Of a DNA stretch of 64,000 nt, positions 8,097 through 16,620 are shown one piece after another (the first letter of the stretch is position 1; every line of letters begins with the position of its first letter). Source of the DNA: Gordonia humi (GTDB lineage: Bacteria; Actinomycetota; Actinomycetes; Mycobacteriales; Mycobacteriaceae); contig NZ_JACIFP010000001.1 in assembly GCF_014197435.1 (NCBI RefSeq), forward strand, positions 124,001 through 188,000. Direction: 5' to 3'. Both the position numbers and the translations under genes were made by a program. Under the pieces are notes generated by a model. It had not been told where the DNA came from. It made no database searches and was given only the letters and a program-made list of their open reading frames with translations.

Positions 8097-9236
8097 TCAG
8101 GCATACACGTACCCGTCGAACAGCCGTCGAGTGGTGCGGTAGGTCGAGGCGTGCACGGCCCGCCACCCGTCCGCGGTGTCCGCGACGGCCGCATTCGCAT
8201 CGAGAACACCGGACGGCGTACCGATCCGGATCGGGTCCGCCGACGAGGACGCGGGACGCGCGGCATCGTTCACGACGGTCCCCGGCAGGCGGGCCGCGAT
8301 CGACGAGCAGAGCGCGCCCGTGACCGGAACCGCTCGGTGCGGCCGTCCGCTGGATATGAAACGAACGATCACGTCCACGTCATCGGATGCGACATGCTCG
8401 TTCGAGAGGGTGCGGTACGTCGCGGGCGGACCGACCACCGCGATGAACGGGACCAGCCGATTCGCCGCGGCCTCCTCGACAGTGGCGGCGATCCGCATGG
8501 CGACGGCTGCTGCGCGCCGGATCGTCTCCAGCCGATCGAGAAGGCCCGGCGCCGCCTCGATCTCCTCAGGAGACTCGGTGCCGACCAGCGACAGCGCCTC
8601 GGCCGGCACGAACACGCACGGATTCGCCGCGTCGACGTACGACACCTCGACGGCTCCGATCGAGTCCACGTCGACCCTGTCACGACTGTTCCCGGTCGGC
8701 AGCAGTCTCCCGGTCACCGCGCCCCCGGGGTCGAGGAAGTCCAGACGCACCGGTGCGGCGGTACCCGACACTCCTTTGATCGCATAGTCTCCGTCCACGA
8801 CGCTGCGACCGTTACGGACCGAGAACGTCGATGCGATCAGCTTGCCGGTGTTGACATTGTGGATGCGGACCCGCGCTTGTCCGTCCGCGGGTACGGGAAC
8901 GATGCCCTCATCCACCGCGAACGGACCGATCGCCGACGACATGTTTCCGCAGTTTCCGCCGTAGTCGACGCTCGCCGTGTCGACCTGGACCTGCCCGAAC
9001 AGGTAGTCGACGTCGGCATCGGGGTGGGTCGGCGGACCTACGACACACACTTTGGAGAGCGACGAGATCCCGCCGCCCATGCCGTCGAGTTGGCGCCCGT
9101 ACTCGTCCGGGCTCCCCATCGCGCGCAGGAAGAGCGCGTCCCGATCGGCTCGGTCGTCCGGCAGATCCTCCCGGTGAAACACGAGACCCTTGCTGGTTCC
9201 GCCACGTACGAACGCGGCCGCCACTGGATGTCGCAC
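8097..9236 (-). CDS. PrpF-family isomerase/tautomerase
   Basis: A 379-residue member of the PrpF family (2-methylaconitate cis-trans isomerase, 4-oxalomesaconate tautomerase). The N-terminal FVRGGTSKG motif and the GGNCGNMSSAIGPFA segment, with its active-site cysteine, are diagnostic. PrpF and GalD shift double bonds in di- and tricarboxylates by proton transfer. GTG at 9236 has AGGAGG seven bases upstream. It is third in a leftward operon after the ring-cleavage dioxygenase and the FAH-family hydrolase. No glutathione- or mycothiol-type maleylpyruvate isomerase is present, so this protein could be the isomerase acting on the ring-cleavage product; that is inference. Confidence 0.83.
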   Translation of the reverse strand: MRHPVAAAFVRGGTSKGLVFHREDLPDDRADRDALFLRAMGSPDEYGRQLDGMGGGISSLSKVCVVGPPTHPDADVDYLFGQVQVDTASVDYGGNCGNMSSAIGPFAVDEGIVPVPADGQARVRIHNVNTGKLIASTFSVRNGRSVVDGDYAIKGVSGTAAPVRLDFLDPGGAVTGRLLPTGNSRDRVDVDSIGAVEVSYVDAANPCVFVPAEALSLVGTESPEEIEAAPGLLDRLETIRRAAAVAMRIAATVEEAAANRLVPFIAVVGPPATYRTLSNEHVASDDVDVIVRFISSGRPHRAVPVTGALCSSIAARLPGTVVNDAARPASSSADPIRIGTPSGVLDANAAVADTADGWRAVHASTYRTTRRLFDGYVYA

Positions 9237-9256
9237 CGTGCCTCCTTCTACTTCGC

Positions 9257-10135
9257 TCAGAACGGCCTGGGCGCCGGCGCACCCTCGGAGACCGCCAGGC
9301 GCATCGCGCCGATTCGGTCGATCTCGATCACGACCTCGTCACCGGGCCTCACCGGCCCGACGCCCTTCGGTGTACCGGACGCGATGAGATCGCCGGGCTT
9401 GATCTCGACGACGGAGGAGATCAGTTCGACGGCTTCGGCGATGCCGACGATCATGTCGGACATCTGCGCACCCTGCCGCACCTCGCCGTTCACCGAGAGA
9501 CTCGACCGCAGGGTGTCGACCTCGCCGACCTCGTCGGCCGTCATCAACCACGGACCGACCGGCGTGAACGTCGAGAAGGACTTCCGCAGAGACCGGTCCT
9601 CTTCGTGCTCGCCCGGGTCGATGCGCATCGTCAGGTCCACCAGCGCCGAGTACCCGAAGACGTGCGACATCGCCTCGGCACGCGGGATGTTGCGGCCGCC
9701 AGAGGCCATCACGACGGCCAGTTCGCATTCGTGGTCGAATCGGCGGGTCGAACCCGCGGGCAGTTCGATGCCGTCGGCGGGACCGGACACCGACCCTGCC
9801 GCTTTGAGGAAGAACCCCACGTCGCGCGCCGTACGGCCTCCCGTCGTGATCGATCTGTCGCCGATCTCCCCCAGGTGCGCCCGGTAGTTCGCAGGTATGG
9901 CGAAGACCTGGGGCGGCGCCGGGTTCGGTGCTCGCAGCGCGACGTCGGACAGCGACCGGACGCCGCCCTCTGCAATCGCCACTGCCGACTGCGCCGACGC
10001 CCAGTTGCGGATCAACCAGTTCATCCGCTGCTCCGGCCATTCGTCGAATATCGTCGGCACCACCGACGTGACGTCTCGGACGGAGTCCCCGTCGACGACT
10101 CCGATTCGGAAATCGTCGAAGACTGCGAGCCTCAT
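9257..10135 (-). CDS. fumarylacetoacetate hydrolase (FAH) family protein
   Basis: A 292-residue FAH-family hydrolase. Metal-binding acidic residues lie in FDHECELAVVM and further on in ALVDLTMRID; the C-terminal PGDLIASGTPKGVG is typical of the family. These enzymes cleave acylpyruvates such as fumarylpyruvate into pyruvate and a carboxylic acid. The ATG at 10135 overlaps the dioxygenase stop (ATGA), implying translational coupling, and 20 bases separate it from the PrpF-like gene. With a gentisate-type dioxygenase directly upstream, fumarylpyruvate or a substituted analogue is the natural guess for the substrate. Confidence 0.86.
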   Translation of the reverse strand: MRLAVFDDFRIGVVDGDSVRDVTSVVPTIFDEWPEQRMNWLIRNWASAQSAVAIAEGGVRSLSDVALRAPNPAPPQVFAIPANYRAHLGEIGDRSITTGGRTARDVGFFLKAAGSVSGPADGIELPAGSTRRFDHECELAVVMASGGRNIPRAEAMSHVFGYSALVDLTMRIDPGEHEEDRSLRKSFSTFTPVGPWLMTADEVGEVDTLRSSLSVNGEVRQGAQMSDMIVGIAEAVELISSVVEIKPGDLIASGTPKGVGPVRPGDEVVIEIDRIGAMRLAVSEGAPAPRPF

Positions 10136-11211
10136 CGCTGGACCTCTGCTTCGCCCGCGTCGTCGAGGATCTCCTCGTGAAAGGTCCTCAGGTAGCGGAA
10201 GATCGGACTGTCGTCGACCCGGAAGAGCTTCGCTTCCTCCGTGCCCCCGTTGAGGTGCCGGTGCGTCGCCCACGGCGGAATCGAGAAGAAGTCGCCCTCC
10301 GCCCAGTCGAAACGGTGCCCCTCGACGACCGTCGTACCGGACCCCTCGGTGACGTAGTACACCTTGCTCCCGGTGTGGCGATGCGCCCTGCCCTCGAACC
10401 CCGGCCGGATGATCTGCGACTTCATCGACAACGACGGGAGAGCCGAACCGCCTGTGGTCGGATCCTGATACTCGAGGATCACATCGTCGACGGGGTCGGG
10501 CTCGAGACCCTTCGCCATCTCCATGGCGCTGTCGGTCTGGGCCTTCGGGTAGGCGAGCAATGGATTCCCGAACGGTCGCTCGACTCGTCCCACCGGCCGC
10601 ATCGTGCCCGAGCCGAATGAGCGGTACGACGTCTCCGGGTACTCGCCGACGACCTGGGTGTCGGTGGGGAGCGGATCGAAGTGAATGTTGTGGAGCTTCT
10701 TCATGACCGAGACGTCCAGAACATCGAGCCAGATCATCGGTTCGTCACCGTGATGGACGTGGTCGTGGTACATCCAGTTCGGAGTCAAGACCAAGTCGCC
10801 CTCGTTCATCAGGTAGTTCTCGCCCTCGACCGTCGTCGAACAGCCGTCGCCGTGCATGATGAACCGGAACGCGTCCGGAGTGTGGCGGTGCGCAGTGGCG
10901 ACCTCGCCGGGATTGATGTACTGGATCGACGCCCAGAACGTCGGGGTGGTCCCGTACTCGAGACCGGGGTTCGCCAGTCGTAGCGTTCTGCGGTCACCGC
11001 CGGGAGTGAGGTCGAGCACCCGACCGAGCTCCTCCAGATATCCCCTGAGATCGGCCCATTTCCAATGCATGGGCCGCATCGTCGACTCCGGTCGGCGTGT
11101 GAACAGTGGCGGCTCATCAGGCTGAGAGATCCGCAGCCCGTCCTTGCCGAGCCTGTCCCGCAGTCGCCGACGGGCCTCTACGTCACTCGAACGCGTAGTG
11201 GTCTCGGTCAC
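10132..11211 (-). CDS. gentisate 1,2-dioxygenase-like bicupin ring-cleavage dioxygenase
   Basis: A 359-residue bicupin. The N-terminal cupin carries the probable Fe(II) ligands H108 and H110 (AHRHTPDAF) and H149 (WMYHDHVHH). The C-terminal cupin has a second RAHRHTGSKVYYV segment. The family includes gentisate, 1-hydroxy-2-naphthoate and 5-nitrosalicylate dioxygenases, which open para-dihydroxylated or salicylate-type rings between the hydroxylated and carboxylated carbons. GTG at 11211 follows GAGGAGGA. It heads a leftward operon with the FAH and PrpF-like genes and is divergent from the flavin hydroxylase gene, with three operator-like dyads between them. Substrate specificity is not readable. 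Confidence 0.85.
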   Translation of the reverse strand: MTETTTRSSDVEARRRLRDRLGKDGLRISQPDEPPLFTRRPESTMRPMHWKWADLRGYLEELGRVLDLTPGGDRRTLRLANPGLEYGTTPTFWASIQYINPGEVATAHRHTPDAFRFIMHGDGCSTTVEGENYLMNEGDLVLTPNWMYHDHVHHGDEPMIWLDVLDVSVMKKLHNIHFDPLPTDTQVVGEYPETSYRSFGSGTMRPVGRVERPFGNPLLAYPKAQTDSAMEMAKGLEPDPVDDVILEYQDPTTGGSALPSLSMKSQIIRPGFEGRAHRHTGSKVYYVTEGSGTTVVEGHRFDWAEGDFFSIPPWATHRHLNGGTEEAKLFRVDDSPIFRYLRTFHEEILDDAGEAEVQR

Positions 11212-11242
11212 CGTTCCTCCTCGTCATAGAACCTTCACCAAA

Positions 11243-11332
11243 TGGTCGAACCATTCAGTCAATGCTAAGACCGCGCTCGCCAGAACGTCAAGACAATGGG
11301 TCGCCCATTGACATGGTCCAATGGTTTGACCG
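11243..11332. promoter_or_regulatory. cluster of three FadR/GntR-type operators between dioxygenase and hydroxylase genes
   Basis: Three dyads: TGGTCGAACCA (11243-11253, perfect, extending to AATGG/CCATT), TGGGTCGCCCA (11297-11307, within a 17-base perfect palindrome 11294-11310) and TGGTTTGACCG (11322-11332). A consensus -35 TTGACA lies at 11308-11313, and GATAGT at 11332-11337 is a possible -10 for the rightward hydroxylase gene. A leftward TTGACT precedes the first dyad on the other strand. The sites therefore sit where a repressor would close both divergent promoters. Confidence 0.65.
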
Positions 11333-11377
11333 ATAGTTGAGGCGACCTCCAGACTCCGGCAACTGAAAGGTGGAGAC

Positions 11378-13015
11378 ATGGCAGACAGGATCCCGGTTCT
11401 GATCGTGGGCGGAGGCCCCGTCGGACTCGCGCTCGCAGGCGACCTCGGATACCGCGGAGTGAAATCGCTGCTCGTAGAGGCGCGCGGCGGAACGATCTTC
11501 CAACCGAAGATGGACATGATCGGCATTCGTTCGATGGAGTTCTGCCGCCGATGGGGCATCACCGACGACGTCCATTCGGCCGGGTACAACCGCGACTACA
11601 TCCAGGACTGCGCCTGGGTCACGAACCTCAACGGCTACGAGTTCGGTCGCGAGGAGTTTCCGGCGCCGAAGGATGAGAAGAACCCGCTGCAGAGCCCCGA
11701 ACATCGTGAACGATGCCCGCAGAACTTCTTCGATCCCGTGCTGAAGCGCTTCGCCGGGTCGACCGGGGACTCCGAGATCCGCTACCGGACCGAGCTCGTG
11801 AGCTTCGTCGACCACGGCGATCACGTGACCGCGACGCTGCGCGACAGGGTCGCCGACACCACCTACGACGTCGAGGCCGACTTCTTGGTCGGTTCGGACG
11901 GAGGCGACAGCACGGTGCGCAACCGACTCGGGATCGAGATGAGCGGTGAAGGTGCACTGACGTACACGTCGAATGCGATCATCGAGTGCGACGGCCTCGA
12001 AGACCTCCACACGACGGCGCCGGCCTACCGGTACATCTTCATCGGCCCCGAAGGGACCTGGGCGACCCTGGTGGCGATCAACGGTCGGGATCATTGGCGA
12101 TTCTCGCTCATCGGCGATGAGACCCAACGCGATGTGTCCGAGGACGAGATGCGTGCGGCCGTCGTCCGCGCCGTGGGGCGAGAGTTCGACTTCACGATCC
12201 TGTCCATGCTCCCGTGGGTGCGTCGTCAGCTGGTCGCCGACTCGTATCGGTCAGGCCGCGTGTTCCTCGCCGGGGACTCCGCCCACCTGACCTCCCCGAC
12301 GGGAGGCTTCGGCATGAACACCGGCCTTCTCGACGCCGTCAATCTGTCGTGGAAGCTCGCCGCCGTCATCCAGGGGTGGGGCGGGGAGGTGCTTCTCGAC
12401 AGTTACGAGTACGAACAGCGCCCCATCGCCATTCGCAACGTGACGGAGTCGGGAGACAACCTCAGGCGCATGCTGGGTCCACGCGTGGCGAAACCGAAGC
12501 CCGAGGTCTTCGACGACGACAGCCCCGAGACGGAGGCCGCGCGCCGAGAGTACGGCGACGCCTACACCGAAGCGATGAAGCGCGAATGGCACAGCATCGG
12601 CATCCACCTGGGATACGTGTACGAGGGCTCACCGATCGTCGTGCCCGACGGGTCGCCGATGCCTCCGCTCACCGTGCAGACCTACGAGCAGAACGCGCGT
12701 CCGGGATCCCGTGCGCCGCACGCGTGGCTCGCCGAGGACCGGTCGACCCTGGACGAGTTCGGCAAGGAGTTCGTCCTGATGCGCTTCGACGGCGGCATCG
12801 ACACGGGAGATCTGACGCAAGCCGCGACAGACGCCGGGATCCCGCTCCGCCTCGTCGACATCGACAACGCCGAAGTCCGCGAGCTCTACGGGACTCCGCT
12901 CACGCTCGTACGCCCCGACGGATCGGTGGCGTGGCGAGGTCACGACGCCCCCGCCGACCCCGCGTCACTCGTACGTCGTGTCGCTGGCCGTCAGGTTCTG
13001 GCGACACTCGGATAG
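11378..13015 (+). CDS. FAD-dependent aromatic hydroxylase (group A flavoprotein monooxygenase)
   Basis: A 545-residue FAD/NAD(P)H-dependent monooxygenase. The FAD-binding GGGPVG is at residues 11-16, a DG-type motif (VGSDGGDST) near 172, and GDSAHLTSPTGGFGMNTG near 298. The C-terminal 80 residues resemble the thioredoxin-like tail of phenol-hydroxylase/MhpA-type enzymes. It would insert one oxygen into an aromatic ring, plausibly making the dihydroxy acid or thioester that the divergent dioxygenase opens. The ATG at 11378 follows AAAGGTGGAG. It is monocistronic, with hairpins after the stop. The likely substrate (salicylate-like, hydroxybenzoate-like or a CoA ester) is unresolved. Confidence 0.85.
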   Translation: MADRIPVLIVGGGPVGLALAGDLGYRGVKSLLVEARGGTIFQPKMDMIGIRSMEFCRRWGITDDVHSAGYNRDYIQDCAWVTNLNGYEFGREEFPAPKDEKNPLQSPEHRERCPQNFFDPVLKRFAGSTGDSEIRYRTELVSFVDHGDHVTATLRDRVADTTYDVEADFLVGSDGGDSTVRNRLGIEMSGEGALTYTSNAIIECDGLEDLHTTAPAYRYIFIGPEGTWATLVAINGRDHWRFSLIGDETQRDVSEDEMRAAVVRAVGREFDFTILSMLPWVRRQLVADSYRSGRVFLAGDSAHLTSPTGGFGMNTGLLDAVNLSWKLAAVIQGWGGEVLLDSYEYEQRPIAIRNVTESGDNLRRMLGPRVAKPKPEVFDDDSPETEAARREYGDAYTEAMKREWHSIGIHLGYVYEGSPIVVPDGSPMPPLTVQTYEQNARPGSRAPHAWLAEDRSTLDEFGKEFVLMRFDGGIDTGDLTQAATDAGIPLRLVDIDNAEVRELYGTPLTLVRPDGSVAWRGHDAPADPASLVRRVAGRQVLATLG

Positions 13016-13041
13016 GCCCGATACCCTCCCAGAGCGCGCGA

Positions 13042-13080
13042 GACGGCGCCGATCCGGTCCTCGACCGGCTCGGCGCCGTC
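13042..13080. terminator. hairpin after the flavin hydroxylase gene
   Basis: GACGGCGCCGA (13042-13052) pairs with TCGGCGCCGTC (13070-13080), extended by CCGGT/ACCGG inside. There is no clear T-run, so it is a strong stem rather than a classic intrinsic terminator. It lies in the 223-base gap between two convergent genes. Confidence 0.5.
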
Positions 13081-13186
13081 GTCGATGGGACGTGAGCTGT
13101 CGGAACCGTCCACCGCGTCGGATCAACGGAGCCGCCGAGCGAGGCAGAGGATGCTCGTGGACAACGCCCGATCGCCATCCATACCC

Positions 13187-13222
13187 CGACGCTCCGGACC
13201 GCGTCCTCGGCCCGGAGCGTCG
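13187..13222. terminator. hairpin after the aldehyde dehydrogenase gene
   Basis: CGACGCTCCGG (13187-13197) pairs exactly with CCGGAGCGTCG (13212-13222), 17 bases beyond the stop of the leftward aldehyde dehydrogenase gene. It could stop transcription from either side. Confidence 0.5.
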
Positions 13223-13238
13223 ATGCGAGAAGACCGGA

Positions 13239-14708
13239 TCAGACCTGCATCGCGATGAACTTGGTCTCGAGGAACTCGGCGATCCCTTCCGGTCCGCCTT
13301 CACGGCCGAGACCGGACTGCTTCACACCGCCGAACGGAGCGGCGGCGTTGGACACGCTGCCCTGGTTCAGCCCGACCATCCCCGACTCCATGGCCTCGGA
13401 CACCCGGATCGCCCGGCGCAGATTCTCGGTGAAGATGTATGACACGAGGCCGTACTCCGTATCGTTAGCCAGGGCGATCACCTCCTCTTCCGTATCGAAG
13501 GCGACCAACGGCGTCACCGGGCCGAAGATCTCCTCCTTGAGGATCCGCGATCCCGCGGGAACGTTCTTCAGAACGGTCGGTTCGTAGAAGAAGCCCGCTC
13601 GATCCGGGATCGTGCCGCCGACGACGAGCTCCGCGCCTCGCTCCACCGCATCGTCCACCTGACCGGCGACGCTGGACTGCTGTCGAGCATTGATCAGCGG
13701 GCCCAGATCGACGCCGTCGTCGACGCCGCGTCCCATCGTGAATCCGGACATGCGCTCGGCCAGGCGAGTCGAGAACTCGTCGATGACCGAGCTGTGGACG
13801 AAGATGCGATTCGCGGCGGTGCAGGTCTCCCCGGCGTTGCGCATCTTGGTCAGCATGATCCCCTCGAGCGCGTTGTCGAGGTCCGCATCGTCGAAGACGA
13901 TGAACGGCGCATTGCCGCCCAACTCCATGGACGTCTTCATGACGTGCTCTGACGCCTGTGCGAGAAGCAGCTTGCCGACCTCGGTCGATCCCGTGAACGA
14001 GAGCTTGCGCGCCTTGCCCGAGCCGATCAGCGGACCGATGACCGACGACGACGAACTGGTGGTCACCACGTTGACCGCCCCGGCGGGCACACCGGCCTCA
14101 CGGAAGATCTCGGCAAGCGCGAGCATCGTCAGCGGGGTCTCCTTCGCGGGCTTCACCACGACGGTGCAGCCCGCCGCGATCGCCGGCGCGACCTTGCGGC
14201 AGCCCATCGACATCGGGAAGTTCCACGGAGTGACGAGGAGCGTCGGGCCTACCGGCTGATGCAGCACGATCATCCGACTGCCGCCGTTCGGCGCCTCCTG
14301 ATAGTTGCCGGAGATACGGACCGCCTCTTCGGCGAAATGCAGGACGAACTCGCGGGCGAGCTCGATCTCGGCCGCGCTCTCGGCGACGGGCTTGCCCGCT
14401 TCGAGCGTCATCAGGACCGCGAGTTCGTCCTTGCGCTCGCCGAGCAGCTCCCACGTGCGGTACAGCATCCGGGAACGGGCGCGCGGACTCGTCGCGGCGA
14501 ATGCGGCCTGCGCATCCACTGCCGCGTCGAGTGCGGACAGCGCGTCGTCGACGTTCGCGTCCGCGATCTTGCACAGCGGCGTGCCGGTCGACGGATCGAG
14601 CACGTCGAACGTCGCCTCGCCCGTCGCCTTCCGCCACTGCCCACCGATGAACAACTCCATCGGAGCAGCCGCGAGCGCTGCGCTCTCGGTAATGGTCGAG
14701 CTTGTCAC
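13239..14708 (-). CDS. NAD(P)-dependent aldehyde dehydrogenase, succinate-semialdehyde dehydrogenase-like
   Basis: A 489-residue aldehyde dehydrogenase with the catalytic cysteine in NAGETCTAANR, the general-base glutamate in MELGGNAP, the PWNFPMS and SFTGSTEVGK cofactor motifs, and a C-terminus like the succinate-semialdehyde/GabD branch (PFGGVKQSGLGREGG). It would oxidise an aldehyde released or fed into the island's pathway to an acid. GTG at 14708 follows AGGAGG by five bases. It is divergent from the SDR gene. On the minus strand, TTGACC (14773-14778) and TAGTAT (14749-14754) are 18 bases apart and form a promoter overlapped by operator site D. Confidence 0.87.
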   Translation of the reverse strand: MTSSTITESAALAAAPMELFIGGQWRKATGEATFDVLDPSTGTPLCKIADANVDDALSALDAAVDAQAAFAATSPRARSRMLYRTWELLGERKDELAVLMTLEAGKPVAESAAEIELAREFVLHFAEEAVRISGNYQEAPNGGSRMIVLHQPVGPTLLVTPWNFPMSMGCRKVAPAIAAGCTVVVKPAKETPLTMLALAEIFREAGVPAGAVNVVTTSSSSSVIGPLIGSGKARKLSFTGSTEVGKLLLAQASEHVMKTSMELGGNAPFIVFDDADLDNALEGIMLTKMRNAGETCTAANRIFVHSSVIDEFSTRLAERMSGFTMGRGVDDGVDLGPLINARQQSSVAGQVDDAVERGAELVVGGTIPDRAGFFYEPTVLKNVPAGSRILKEEIFGPVTPLVAFDTEEEVIALANDTEYGLVSYIFTENLRRAIRVSEAMESGMVGLNQGSVSNAAAPFGGVKQSGLGREGGPEGIAEFLETKFIAMQV

Positions 14709-14771
14709 TCCAGCCTCCTACTTGAGGTTCCGCACCCGTGTTGTGCGGATACTATGAATGCTACAGTCAAA

Positions 14772-14782
14772 TGGTCAAACCA
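14772..14782. promoter_or_regulatory. FadR/GntR-type operator, site D
   Basis: TGGTCAAACCA, a perfect dyad between the divergent aldehyde dehydrogenase and SDR genes. It contains the -35 hexamer of the leftward promoter and lies 45 bases before the SDR start. It matches the site before the regulator gene itself (16642-16652) in 10 of 11 positions. Confidence 0.68.
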
Positions 14783-14826
14783 ATGGATTCACGTTCATAA
14801 TGTAGTCCGACAAGGAAGTGGAAGCA

Positions 14827-15597
14827 ATGCGCCTGGCCGATAAGAAGATCATGATCACCGCGGCCGCGTCCGGCATGGGCCGAGCGGGAGTGGACCTGTT
14901 CACCAGGGAGGGGGCCACCGTCGCGGCCGTCGACCGAGACGGCCCCGCCCTGGAGAGACTCGTCGACGAGGTCACCGCCGCCGGCGGCAAGGTGGAAGCA
15001 TTCGTCGCCGACCTCTCCGACGCCGCGGCCACCGGCGATGTCTTCGATCGGTCGGTCGAGTGGCTCGGCGGGCTCGACGGATTCTGGAGCCACGCGGGAA
15101 TGCCGGGTCCGAGCGACGTCGAAGACTTCGATCTCGACCACTTCCGCACCGTCACCGATCTCAACATCACCCAGCACACCATCCTCTCGGGCCGTGCCGT
15201 GACGGCGATGAAGGAGAACGGCTCCGGATCGATCGTGTTCACCTCGTCCGCCGTCGCACTCGTGGGATCGCTGCAGAGCCCCGTCTACTCATCGGTGAAG
15301 GCCGCGCTCGTCGGCCTGACCAAGGGCCTCGCAGTTCGTTACGCCACGGACGGCATCCGGGTGAACTCCATCTGTCCGTCGATGGTCGCCACCCCGATGC
15401 TCTACAACGACTTCATGAAGTCCGACGGCCGGTTCACCAAAGAGGAGACCGAGGCGCGCTTCGTGTCGGCCATCCCGATGGGGCGCCCCGGCAGGCCCGA
15501 AGAGATCGCACACGCCGCGCTCTGGCTGCTCTCAGACGACGCGTCGTTCGTCACCGGCATCGCGATGCCAGTCGACGGCGGCCTGGTCGCTCGCTGA
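14827..15597 (+). CDS. short-chain dehydrogenase/reductase with degenerate cofactor motifs
   Basis: A 256-residue SDR. The catalytic Ser-Tyr-Lys is retained (FTSSAVAL, then PVYSSVKAALVG). The glycine-rich motif reads ITAAASGMG, lacking the usual first TG glycine, and the NNAG motif is replaced by SHAG. It keeps AVDRD after beta-2, suggesting NAD rather than NADP. The enzyme may oxidise an alcohol or 3-hydroxyacyl intermediate, with weakened or altered cofactor binding. ATG at 14827 is preferred to GTG at 14818, which lies too close to AAGGAAG. It is single, behind operator site D, and followed by a hairpin. Confidence 0.82.
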   Translation: MRLADKKIMITAAASGMGRAGVDLFTREGATVAAVDRDGPALERLVDEVTAAGGKVEAFVADLSDAAATGDVFDRSVEWLGGLDGFWSHAGMPGPSDVEDFDLDHFRTVTDLNITQHTILSGRAVTAMKENGSGSIVFTSSAVALVGSLQSPVYSSVKAALVGLTKGLAVRYATDGIRVNSICPSMVATPMLYNDFMKSDGRFTKEETEARFVSAIPMGRPGRPEEIAHAALWLLSDDASFVTGIAMPVDGGLVAR

Positions 15598-15655
15598 ACC
15601 TGGTCCCGCGTCGACCGAGCCTCACCACTCGGTCGGCGCGGCGCCGCGGATGGTG

Positions 15656-15699
15656 ATGGGGCCGTCATGCCGGGCAACACCCCGGAACGACGGCCCCAT
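15656..15699. terminator. strong hairpin between SDR and regulator genes
   Basis: ATGGGGCCGTC (15656-15666) pairs perfectly with GACGGCCCCAT (15689-15699), with CCGGG/CCCGG inside. It lies between convergent genes and could serve both; no long T-run follows. Confidence 0.55.
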
Positions 15700-15779
15700 T
15701 ACCACGGGTGCGCGCTGCCCTCGGTACCGAACTCACGCCCCGACATCCGCGGCGGTCGGACCATGACATTCGCCGACAC

Positions 15780-16559
15780 TCAGCCCGCGAGTTCCTGCTC
15801 TCGCTCGCTGAGTTGTTCCTCCAGTCGCTTGAGATGGGCCGACATCTGCGTGATCGCGGCCTCCGCGTCTCGTTCCCGCAGACTGGCCACGAACTGTCGA
15901 CGCATCTCCCCGACATTCGTCAACGGCCGCGGACTCACGCGTGTTATGCGCGCCTGCACGACGCTGGCGAGCGAGTTCATGAGCATGACGAGCACTTCGT
16001 TGTGCGTGGCCTCCGCGAGGAGCGTGTAGAAGTGCGTGATCCGGATCGTTCTAGTGCTGCCGACCTCTTCGATCGAGTCCGTGTACCGCTCCACCTTCGC
16101 GATGTCCTCGTCGAGCCGCACGAAGTCCTCCTCCGTCGCGCGCTCACAGACGAGACGAATCACATCGGAGGTCAAGAGGATTCGAGCTTCCAGAAGGCTC
16201 TCCGACGAGAGCGCCCCCAAGGACGCGAGGTCATTCACGGCGCGTGTGACGACGGCCGGGTCGCCGGGCCTGATGAACACACCGCCGTTGACACCCGGCC
16301 TGGACTCGACCATGCCGCTCATCTCGAGGCCACGGAGTGCTTCACGGACACCCTGCCGGCTGACTCCGAAGATCTCCGCCATGTCGCGCTCGGCGGGCAG
16401 CCGTCCACCCGGTTTGATCCGTCCCTCGGTGACGGCGGCCCGGATCTGCTCCGAGACGTGTTCGAACCCTCGACGCGGCTTCACTCGAGTGAAGAGCGGA
16501 GTGTCGTCACCGCTCAACGACTCGAACGAATCACCAGCGGACTGCACCTTATCGGCCAT
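15780..16559 (-). CDS. GntR/FadR-family transcriptional regulator, probable master regulator of the island
   Basis: A 259-residue regulator with an N-terminal winged helix (VSEQIRAAVTEG, then PAERDMAEIFGVSRQGVREAL) and a C-terminal all-helical FCD domain with likely metal/ligand residues in ITHFYTLLAEATHN. FadR-type proteins bind TGGT-N3-ACCA dyads and release them on binding an acyl-CoA or small carboxylate. Such a dyad (16642-16652) covers the -35 of its own promoter, and the same dyad occurs at four other points in the cluster. The ATG at 16559 follows GGGGAGGG; the open frame extends upstream without another good start. The inducer is probably a pathway acid or thioester. Confidence 0.85.
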   Translation of the reverse strand: MADKVQSAGDSFESLSGDDTPLFTRVKPRRGFEHVSEQIRAAVTEGRIKPGGRLPAERDMAEIFGVSRQGVREALRGLEMSGMVESRPGVNGGVFIRPGDPAVVTRAVNDLASLGALSSESLLEARILLTSDVIRLVCERATEEDFVRLDEDIAKVERYTDSIEEVGSTRTIRITHFYTLLAEATHNEVLVMLMNSLASVVQARITRVSPRPLTNVGEMRRQFVASLRERDAEAAITQMSAHLKRLEEQLSEREQELAG

Positions 16560-16620
16560 GTTCCCTCCCCAATCGGTAGTGGCCCGCCTCGGACACGGAG
16601 CGCTCATTGAGTTTCACGCC

